Below, one piece after another: positions 34,737-43,229 of a DNA stretch of 64,000 bases. Below the pieces are notes generated by a model, which was not told where the DNA came from, searched no databases, and was given only the letters and a program-made list of their open reading frames with translations. Within the stretch, counting starts at the first letter, position 1. Every line of letters starts with the position of its first letter. The position numbers and the translations under genes are program-made. Source of the DNA: Deuterostichococcus epilithicus (Eukaryota > Chlorophyta > Trebouxiophyceae > Prasiolales > Stichococcaceae); NCBI GenBank assembly GCA_033439295.1, contig JAVTLE010000007.1, forward strand, positions 62,001 through 126,000, read 5' to 3'.

Positions 34737-35472
34737 GCTGTGTGCCGGCGCGCGGCACGGCGGTCCGAGTAGAAAATTGTGGCAACTGCGTCCGAGGGCT
34801 TCAAAGGCTGTGGGCCTGCCAAGTGGTGCAAGTCTGTCTGTGCTACATCCTCAAGAGGTTTGATGCCAACCGGCTCGCTCTGCGAGAAGCGAGCACCAGC
34901 TTGTCCGACCCTGGCCAGACACACCTCAGGGATGTCTCCGCCAAAAGGGCAGGTGCAAGCGCCGTGTACGGCATGAAAGGGCTCGGCCATCACTGCAACA
35001 GCAGAATAGAAGGTTTTGACCCGAACTGAGACGCCACAGCGGCAATGGCGAGCTGTGCAGCGAGTTCTGGAGAGCCAAAAGTCGAGCTGCCAGACCAGCA
35101 AACCCAGCACGTGGCTCATAAAGCCAGATCATCTGGCCCAGATGTGCATCTGCCCCCAGCCAGAGCGCGGCTCAGGGCGCACGCAGCACCCCGCGATCGT
35201 CAGAGCAGTCAGATAAGCACCACAACTACCGATTCTGGTGGTGCAACGGCGAGCAGGTTTGCAGGTGTCTGCGGCGTGGAGCGCAGCGACCGCCAAGCGC
35301 AGCCGCTTCAAAGATCTTGAACAGAAGGTGCACTTGCACGCGCTGCAGCACTTCGCAATTCTCCGGCTGTAGCATTGCTTCACACACCCAAACATGCATG
35401 TCCAGTTTGCTTGTGCATACGTAGAACTGCTGATGACGCAACGAGAGATCTGACCATAGCATAAAATACTGC
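34737..35472. other. Intergenic stretch
   Basis: No gene, RNA or transposon ends recognised between the Tc1/mariner pseudogene and paralogue B. Part of it may be the outer portion of the Tc1/mariner element. Confidence 0.4.
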
Positions 35473-36950
35473 TTGTTCACGCTGCTTGTTATGCTTTCAG
35501 ACCACCTTATTTCGAAGACTGTCTTGCCTCAGCTCGGCGCTACGTATGCCGATCGAGTGAAGGTGCCGTCCGTCAGGCAGGCGGCGGCGCAAAACAACTA
35601 TGCCTATCCGCCGAACCCCGGGGCCAATTACCCTGACCCATCGAGCCTGCCTGCCCTCAGGGACGAGCACGACGACGTACATCATCCAATTCTCCAGCAG
35701 CGTATACCATTGTGTGGGACCACTGCTGCTGATGTGTCACCTCTTATGAGGATGCACCTGGCCCGTGTTCCAACTGCTCCAGGAAGGTGCGAGACACGTT
35801 CCGCCACTGACTTTCTCGGTTGTATCATCAGCGACCCCTACGACAGTCCTGACCATTTTGGTTTGCAGACGGCATTTGGCGCTGCTGTAGATGTACCAGA
35901 ACCCCGTCAAGCCGCAGCCAGCGCAATACCAGCAGGCGCAGCAGGTGCACAACCAGGTGCCGCAGCAGGCACACTACAATGCGCAGGGCCCGCCGCCAGC
36001 GGCTTACGGTGTGCCCGTGGGCGGCACTCCGCACGCCGCGCCAGGCGCCCACAGTCACGATCGAGCAGTACTGTCATGGGTGCTCTTTGGTGAGCGTGTC
36101 TATGTTTTTACGATTGTTTCCTCGGGGTTAACTATTTTCGTGTTGTCTTATGTCAAGCTGAGGTCGAGTTGTATACAAGCGCTTGTTGGGGGCTCATTGG
36201 TGATAACATGAACGCGTCAGGCATCTCGGCACGACAAGCATCTAGACAAGCGTCTTGATCACAATGTGACGGCAAGCTTAATCTATGCCAAGCAATACAG
36301 ATTTCACGACACGATGCCGCTCGTGCGCTGCAGGCCTTTTCATCATCTTCCCGATCCTGCTGATCGTCAACCTGTGCTTGCCGTGCTGCCGGTGCGCTTG
36401 TCTGTTTCAGCGCTTGTTGCAGATGTGGCATTGAACATGCCTCACATGAGGTCATGCCGCTGTTGCCGTGCATTGCGAGCTGTGTGCTTGTCGTGCGTGC
36501 TGCATGCCTGCGTCCTCCACTCAGGTGTTGCGACTCGGATGACTGGAGCGCAAGGCCATACGACCAGATGTGACTCCTGCTGTTGACAAGTACCCGCGCT
36601 GGACTCGCAACACATTTACTTTATGGCTCCTCAGCGCCATAGTCTTGGTCCTCGACATCGTCGTCATCATTGTCGTTGTTGTAGTTGTGATAAGCATTGA
36701 ATCCAATTCTATTGCCAGCGACGCGCATGCTTTGCCGTATCGCCATGCTGAGTGCGTTCTGTCGTACGCCGTGTGCAGCCAGAGTAACCATACCATCAAG
36801 TGCATCGGCTTATCACCTTTCTCTGTGCTTTCCACCCCCAATCCAGAACTTCCTCCTGCGACAGCTACTACTACTACTGCAAAGATCCAGCGCCGACGCT
36901 GGTGTGCGGTACAGCCATGCATACGAGGTTGGAGTCGAGAAGTGACGTGA
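35473..36950 (+). CDS. P/Q/Y-rich two-TM membrane protein (paralogue B)
   Basis: The layout matches the gene at 22.2-23.7 kb. Exon 1 (to about 35676) holds ADRVKVPSVRQ and YAYPPNPGANYPDP. Exon 2 (about 35890-36090) begins MYQNPVKPQPAQYQQAQQ and ends HDRAVLSWVLFG. Exon 3 (from about 36332) encodes LFIIFPILLIVNLCLPCCR. Exon 4 (about 36590 onward) gives RWTRNTFTLWLLSAIVLVLD and a Val/Ile-rich helix. The QQAQY repeat array of paralogue A is short here. Where paralogue A starts at ATG, this copy has ACG (THR-Tyr-Ala-Asp), so it must use an upstream Met (35473 or 35494) or has lost its start. The exon 3/4 junction could not be joined cleanly in frame. It may be a drifting or broken copy. The C-terminus is uncertain (stop at 36948-36950). 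Confidence 0.55.
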
Positions 36951-37943
36951 CATCAACCCAACGTTGGCCAGCAGTGCAAGGACGTAGCAGCAAGCATGGC
37001 AAATGTGCTTGAAGACGAGGTTGAGAGCTTAACAGGTCAATAATTTGTGAGCTCAGGGAGCGCAGCTCAAGTTGTTGATTGTTGCATCTCAATCTTCTGT
37101 AGTACGATTGTACTGGAACATCCGAGCGGATGCCCGTCTTGATTCCAGTGTCAAGATATGATTTGAAGCGAACGTGACATGTCTTGGTGCTCGGCAAGCT
37201 TTGCATTAGAGCACCAAGCAAGAGAGAGAGCGACAGAGAGACTTGTAATGTAGTGGTGGCACTCTTTGATTATCGATTGTAGCGCTGAGTTGACAGTCCT
37301 TGTTGGCCGGTTGCCCACACAGACTGTTTGTGACTTGAACCAGCGCGTTCAGGATTGCAGGAGCGAATAAGGTCGGAGGGTCAGCGCAACGCCGAATGCA
37401 CACATGGCGGCAACGACCCTTTACCCTTCGCTTTTCTGTAGCTCATCAACCAGCCGCAGCTGGATGGCCAATCATGTCAAATGGCTAATCTTGCAAGCTA
37501 TATTGAATAACTTCTTGAGGCAAAGGTGGGTGCGACTCGTGTCCGCCTGGTCTGTCGGTCGCAAATCAATGACTGCACTGCACGCAGTGTCATTGATATT
37601 GAGAAACGGCACACCTGCTCTGCTTTAAGAATCGTTGCAGTGCAGGCTTGCGACGACGATACCTCAGAGAGGCACCGCCGGTTGATCCGCAGATAGCACT
37701 AACTCGTCACAGCCGTGCGGTCTGCATATCTCTGCTGAGCTGCAAGGGGCTTTTCACGGAGTCGTGTAACCTATGAAAGCGTGGTGCATGCACATCGTGT
37801 GCGGCGTGAAGTTTCGTCAGGCTGGCATACAGCCTGTACGGGTTTTGGCTGTACGGTGGAGGCAGAACATCAGCTTTAGGAGGTGCATCCACCGCAGCCT
37901 TCAAGTGAGAGTCTTCACAAAGCAGCAGATATCTTGAAAGGGC
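36951..37943. other. Intergenic stretch
   Basis: No supported gene. It contains a short AGAGAGAGAG tract near 37216 and only chance open frames. It ends at the copia copy 2 target site. Confidence 0.4.
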
Positions 37944-38196
37944 TGTTGAGATTAGTGCATTAAGGTCGGTATTGTTAGTACCTAATGGCACAGCTCGTTA
38001 TGTTCAGCACGTGTTGATTGAGCTGCACCTGACGTGAAGCTAGTGCAGCAGCTCTAGCAGCTTCGATGGGCTAAACGCGAGAACCTTACGTTTTGATAGT
38101 ATAAGAGCACTCAGCGTGCTCATAACTGTAAGCCTTCCGTCTCCTCACACCGAACTCTGTGCGACTATCTCCGTCTAGTCCACAGAACATTCAACA
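37944..38196 (+). repeat. 5' LTR of copia copy 2
   Basis: 253 bp, starts TGTTGAGATTAG and ends ATTCAACA. It probably contains the promoter: a TATAAGAGC motif lies near 38099-38107. Confidence 0.95.
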
Positions 38197-38208
38197 GGTT
38201 ATGGGCCC
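38197..38208 (+). other. Primer-binding site, copia copy 2
   Basis: GGTTATGGGCCC directly abuts the 5' LTR and is complementary to the anticodon stem-loop of initiator Met-tRNA. Confidence 0.8.
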
Positions 38209-38328
38209 TCACACGCTAACGCGCATTTAACGTGTGAAAGCAAACGTCGTCAGTACGTTTGAGAAGTTTCTTGGTGAAGGCCAAGCTCGCACAGCTTGCA
38301 AGAAACACGGACATCGACTCGAGCAGTC

Positions 38329-41300
38329 ATGACGACAAAAGCGAACGACAAGTTCGAGCGGCTAGGCACGAACAACTACGCCGCATGGAGCCTGCGCGCA
38401 AAGGCGCAGCTAACCATCAAGGGTCACTGGACTGCCATCAGCACCCCTGGAGCAGCCACGACCGAATCATCGGATACGGCGCTCAGCTACCTAACCATGT
38501 GGGTCGGGGACAACCACCTGCCTATCATCGAAAGATGCGAGACAGCAGCTGAGGCGTGGCGGCAGCTGAAGTCCATCTATCAGGCAAGCAGCAAGGCGCA
38601 AGCCCTCCTGCTCAAGCAGCAAATGGCCGCGCTGCACATGCAGCCGGACAAAATTATGGAAACGTACGTGGCGCGCGCGCGCGCCATCGCCAACCAGCTG
38701 CAATCCGCCGGCAGCTCAATCACTGACCAGGACGTGCTGCTCAGCATCCTGAACGGCCTGCCGCCGGACTACGCTGTTATCAGGACTACCCTCACGACGT
38801 CCGACGATGACGTCACGCTGGAAGCGGCCCTTTCCAAGCTGCTGACCGTCGAGGCGCAGCACAAGCAGACATCCCTGTACGAGGCTAGCAAGGCTTTCAG
38901 CGCCTTCAGCAACGGCCGCGGGCGCTCAGCTGCAGCCCAGAAGGCGCCGTCCGGCACGAGGACCTCCACACGTGAGACACGCGAGTGCCACTACTGCCAC
39001 AAGAAGGGCCATCTCAAGCGCGACTGCCGCAGCCGCCAGCGAGACGAGCGCAACGGCAACGCGCCGACTACCAGCACAGTGGCCCTGCCTGCTGTCGCAG
39101 CGCCCACCGCCGACCACTGGGCTTTCTCCGCTATCTCCACTACCAAGCGCAACCAGTGGATACTCGACTCCGGCGCCTCCGACCACATCACGAACGACTA
39201 CGGGTGCCTACAGAACCCACGGCCGCCGCCGCAGCCGATGACAATCACCTTCGGCAGCGGCAGCGCTCCCGTCACCGCCATCGGTGAAGTGTATCTGCCC
39301 ACAAGCTACCATCGCTTCAAGGCGATCACCCTCAAGAACGTCCTCTACGTCGAGAGCGCAGCGGCGAATCTTCTATCTGTTAAGCGAGCAACCGCTGCTG
39401 GCGTCAATGTGAGCTTCAGCCCCCAAGGTGCTGTCATCGAAAGTGGCGACAACACCATTGCAATCGCGACGTGCAAGGGCAGCAGTGTGTACGAGCTGGG
39501 CTGCATCGGCGACCCAGTGAACCAGCCACAAACCTTCCTCGGCATGAGACCCAAAGAGCTTGAAGCGGCACCCACAGCGGCACCCACAGCGGCATCCACA
39601 GCGGCAACCACTGCGGCATCCACGGCGGCGCCCAGGACAGCGCGCAAGGGGCGCAGGGCACCCACTGCCCAAGTCGCCATCACGGAAACGCCCGAATTGT
39701 GGCACCGTCGCTACGGTCACCTCGGCTACCAAAACCTCAGGCGGCTGGCAGCCAAGGACATGGTCATCGGCATGAAGACCACCGCCGCGGAGTTCACGGA
39801 TGCCGCACCACCGACGTGCGAGCCATGCATTGAGGCGAAGCAGCAGCGCTCCCCACACTCGTCGTCATCGAGTGTGAGCAACACTCCTCTACAGCTGCTG
39901 CACCTGGACTTGCAAGGGCCGATGCAAGTTCCATCTCTGGGCGGAGCGGTGTACGTCGCCACCTATCTGGACGACCACTCCAAGCTGTCAGTCGTCAAGC
40001 CCATCAAGGCGAAGAGCGAAACCACGGTCACCACGATCGCTGTGATCAACGAGCTGGAGACACAGACCGGTCTCCGGCTGCGCGCCATCTGCACCGACAA
40101 TGGGACCGAGTACATCAACAAGGACCTCGGCGCCTTCCTCAAAAGCAAGGGCATCGTGCATCAAACCACGATGACCTACACCCCTGAGCAAAATGGCGCA
40201 GCTGAGCGGCTCAATCGGACCATCATGGATCGAGCCCGGGCGATGCTGTCCGACACTGGCATGCCAGCCAACACATGGGCTGAGGCTGTCCTGACTGCCA
40301 ACTACATCCGCAACCGCTCCCCCACGGTCAGTGGGCAGCGGACTCCGTGGGAGTTGTTCTACGGCAAGAAGCCCAACGTGGGCCACATGCGGGTGTTTGG
40401 CGCCACTGCGTACGCTCTGGTGCCATTGCCACTGAGGCGAAAGCTGGACAGTCACACACGCCGCGGACGCTTCGTCGGCTACCAACCCAACAGCAAGGGT
40501 TACCGCATCCTCCTCAGTTCGGGCGAGATTGTCATCTCGAATGATGTCATCTTCGATGAGACTGGCGGCAAGCTAGGCGGAGCAAAGCCTGCCACCTACC
40601 CAGCAGATGAGCTGCCACCCGCTGATGCCGACGAGACTGATGCCGAGACCACCGACACAGACGACCCTGCCGGCATGGAGGCCCCTGCCGCTGACGACGC
40701 CAACAGCATCGACGCCGACAATGACACTATGGAAACCATGGACACCAACGTCGCGCATACTCGCCGCACAAGGCGTGCATGGCAGCCCACGCGTCGGGCA
40801 CTCGAGGCTCAAGGCTACACCGCAGCCGCGGAGCCCATTGAGCCACTCACCTACGAAGAAGCCGTCGCTTCCCCACAAGCTGACGCATGGCGTGCGGCAA
40901 TGCAAGATGAGCTGGCCTCCCTCTCGTCACACGATACGTGGGAGTACACCCAGCTGCCACCTGGCACGCGGCCGATCCCAGTAAAATGGGTCTACAAAAT
41001 CAAGCGCAACGCCGATGGCTCCATCGTGCGCTACAAGGCACGGCTCGTGGCGAAGGGTTTTCGCCAGCGCGAGGGCATCGACTTCGAAGAAGTTTTTGCC
41101 CCAGTGAGCAAGCACACCACCCTGCGCGCCCTTCTGGCTCTGACTGCCGTCAAAGACCTGGAGCTCCACCAACTTGACATCAAGACCGCCTTCCTCAATG
41201 GCGAGATTGAGGAGGAAGTGTACATCAACCAACCCCCGGGATACGGCAACAGCGAAGCCAACACGGTGTGCCGCCTCAACAAGGCACTGTATGGCCTGCG

Positions 41301-42393
41301 CCAAGCCCCACGTGCCTGGCATCTCTGCCTGCGGGAGTCGCTCGTAGCGGCTGGCTTCGTGGCTGCATCCGCGGACCCGAGCCTCTACACCTCCACCAAT
41401 AAAGATGGCGACACAACATACGTTCTCGTCTACGTGGATGACATGCTGGTGGCGGCGCCTACCATGGAATGCATCACGCGCGCCAAAGCTGTCATCACCG
41501 ACGCCTTTGAAGCGCACGATTTGGGCGATGCAAGGATCTTCCTCAACATGAAGATCGAGCGCAACCGCGGCAACCGCACCATCAAGCTAAGCCAAGAAAG
41601 GCTGGCTGACACATTGGTGCAACACTACGGCCTGGCTGACGGCAAGACACGCACCGCGCCCATCACTCCCGGCGCGCTGCTGAGTGCCGATGGCGGCGAG
41701 CCCCTCACCACCGACATGGCAGGGCACTACACCCACTTGGTGGGTAGTATCCTCTACCTCAGCACGTGCACGCGGCCAGACCTGGCGCACGCTGCTGGCG
41801 CCTTGTCAAGGTACATGGCCAAGCCCACCTCAGCGCACTGGCACGTAGCCAAGGGCGTTCTGCGCTACATCGCGAACACTAAGACCAAGGGCCTCACCTT
41901 CAACGACTACAAAGGGAGCGAGCGCCCTCCTCCCATCATTGGCTATACTGATGCTGACTACGCTGGAGACCTGGACAGCCGCCGCTCGACGTCCGGCTTC
42001 GTCTTCATGCTCTATGGCGGGGCTGTTAGCTGGCTCAGCAAGCGGCAGAGCACAGTCGCTACATCCACCGCTGAAGCCGAGTACATGGCAGCCGGCATGA
42101 GCGTCAAGGAAGCGATCAATCTACGACAACTGCTCGTCGACTTCGGAATGGGCCAACAGACGATCACCATCCTCGCTGACAACCAGAGTGCAATCAAGAT
42201 GCTCAAGAACCCGGTGGCGTCCTCACGCACAAAGCATATCGACGTCATCTACCACTTCGCAAGGGAGCGTGTAGCCCGCCAAGACGTCAAATTCAAATAC
42301 GTGAAAACCGAGAAGATGCTGGCCGACATGCTGACGAAGCCCGTGCCCAAGGGCAAGCTGGATGTATGCTGCAGTGGCATCGGCATGGGCTGA
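38329..42393 (+). CDS. copia Gag-Pol polyprotein, intact (1,354 aa)
   Basis: A single open frame runs from ATG 38329 (MTTKANDKFERLG); the frame also extends 11 codons upstream without ATG. In order: Gag (UBN2/DUF4219-like, about 1-215), a zinc knuckle CHYCHKKGHLKRDC (about 222-235), aspartic protease (ILDSGASDHITND, about 275-290), GAG-pre-integrase (LWHRRYGHLGYQNL, about 456-470), an integrase core with HLDLQGP, TDNGTEY and a later Glu (about 520-660), reverse transcriptase (QLDIKTAFLNGEIEEEVY and YVDDMLV, about 860-1100), and RNase H (GYTDADYAGD, AEAEYMAA, ADNQSAIK, about 1200-1330). It ends in TGA at 42391-42393. Gag and Pol lie in one frame without a shift, as in many plant and algal copia elements, so the Gag:Pol ratio must be set another way. 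Confidence 0.96.
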   Translation: MTTKANDKFERLGTNNYAAWSLRAKAQLTIKGHWTAISTPGAATTESSDTALSYLTMWVGDNHLPIIERCETAAEAWRQLKSIYQASSKAQALLLKQQMAALHMQPDKIMETYVARARAIANQLQSAGSSITDQDVLLSILNGLPPDYAVIRTTLTTSDDDVTLEAALSKLLTVEAQHKQTSLYEASKAFSAFSNGRGRSAAAQKAPSGTRTSTRETRECHYCHKKGHLKRDCRSRQRDERNGNAPTTSTVALPAVAAPTADHWAFSAISTTKRNQWILDSGASDHITNDYGCLQNPRPPPQPMTITFGSGSAPVTAIGEVYLPTSYHRFKAITLKNVLYVESAAANLLSVKRATAAGVNVSFSPQGAVIESGDNTIAIATCKGSSVYELGCIGDPVNQPQTFLGMRPKELEAAPTAAPTAASTAATTAASTAAPRTARKGRRAPTAQVAITETPELWHRRYGHLGYQNLRRLAAKDMVIGMKTTAAEFTDAAPPTCEPCIEAKQQRSPHSSSSSVSNTPLQLLHLDLQGPMQVPSLGGAVYVATYLDDHSKLSVVKPIKAKSETTVTTIAVINELETQTGLRLRAICTDNGTEYINKDLGAFLKSKGIVHQTTMTYTPEQNGAAERLNRTIMDRARAMLSDTGMPANTWAEAVLTANYIRNRSPTVSGQRTPWELFYGKKPNVGHMRVFGATAYALVPLPLRRKLDSHTRRGRFVGYQPNSKGYRILLSSGEIVISNDVIFDETGGKLGGAKPATYPADELPPADADETDAETTDTDDPAGMEAPAADDANSIDADNDTMETMDTNVAHTRRTRRAWQPTRRALEAQGYTAAAEPIEPLTYEEAVASPQADAWRAAMQDELASLSSHDTWEYTQLPPGTRPIPVKWVYKIKRNADGSIVRYKARLVAKGFRQREGIDFEEVFAPVSKHTTLRALLALTAVKDLELHQLDIKTAFLNGEIEEEVYINQPPGYGNSEANTVCRLNKALYGLRQAPRAWHLCLRESLVAAGFVAASADPSLYTSTNKDGDTTYVLVYVDDMLVAAPTMECITRAKAVITDAFEAHDLGDARIFLNMKIERNRGNRTIKLSQERLADTLVQHYGLADGKTRTAPITPGALLSADGGEPLTTDMAGHYTHLVGSILYLSTCTRPDLAHAAGALSRYMAKPTSAHWHVAKGVLRYIANTKTKGLTFNDYKGSERPPPIIGYTDADYAGDLDSRRSTSGFVFMLYGGAVSWLSKRQSTVATSTAEAEYMAAGMSVKEAINLRQLLVDFGMGQQTITILADNQSAIKMLKNPVASSRTKHIDVIYHFARERVARQDVKFKYVKTEKMLADMLTKPVPKGKLDVCCSGIGMG

Positions 42394-42524
42394 TAAAGCA
42401 AAACCACAAAACAAGGAGCGCCAGCATCCATGTCTGGGTTGAAATGATCTCGTTACTTTAGCCAGGAAAGCCTGAGCACCTCGCATGATATGGAGCATTG
42501 GTACTGAACAATTCCGCGTGGGAG

Positions 42525-42777
42525 TGTTGAGATTAGTGCATTAAGGTCGGTATTGTTAGTACCTAATGGCACAGCTCGTTATGTTCAGCACGTGTTGATT
42601 GAGCTGCACCTGACGTGAAGCTAGTGCAGCAGCTCTAGCAGCTTCGATGGGCTAAACGCGAGAACCTTACGTTTTGATAGTATAAGAGCACTCAGCGTGC
42701 TCATAACTGTAAGCCTTCCGTCTCCTCACACCGAACTCTGTGCGACTATCTCCGTCTAGTCCACAGAACATTCAACA
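42525..42777 (+). repeat. 3' LTR of copia copy 2
   Basis: 253 bp, apparently identical to the 5' LTR; followed by the AGGGC target duplication. Confidence 0.95.
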
Positions 42778-43229
42778 AGGGCAGCTATAGCTTTTCCTTC
42801 GATGCACAGCCGCAGCACCTTCTCATTGCCTCATCTGTTTCTCTGTGTGTGTGGATCGCACACACACGCAACATAGACTTGACGCTTCTGCGGGCAGGTA
42901 CTCCAGCTCCTGTGCCATAATAATGTTTTGCTTGAGGCCGTCCAACCAGTATCGCATAATCAGCAATGGCAAGGGTGGCCATCGAGGCGGCGCAGACATG
43001 ACCACAATAGCCAAACACAGATGCCGCTGCTGCCCGCGCCTGTGGGGCCAAGCACCACCAACCGGTGCAATGCGGTCTGTTGGGATTCCTCACGTGTGCT
43101 GCAAGGCCTCTGGCCATTCGCACCCTTAATATTCCATCCGCTGCGGCACAGCCTGCATACCCTGCTGCATGTGCACAAATGCGCTGACTACCCCAGCTCT
43201 GTTGCACTGTGGCTGCAGCATGTATTGCA

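Larger units (their letters stand above)
37944..42777 (+). mobile_element. Ty1/copia LTR retrotransposon, copy 2, intact, 4,834 bp
   Basis: LTRs at 37944-38196 and 42525-42777 (253 bp each) appear identical. The 5-bp target duplication is AGGGC (37939-37943 and 42778-42782). One uninterrupted polyprotein frame fills the interior. A primer-binding site follows the 5' LTR, and a short purine tract (GTGGGAG, about 42518-42524) precedes the 3' LTR. The length is exactly that of copy 1. All parts needed for autonomous movement are present in the sequence. Confidence 0.97.
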
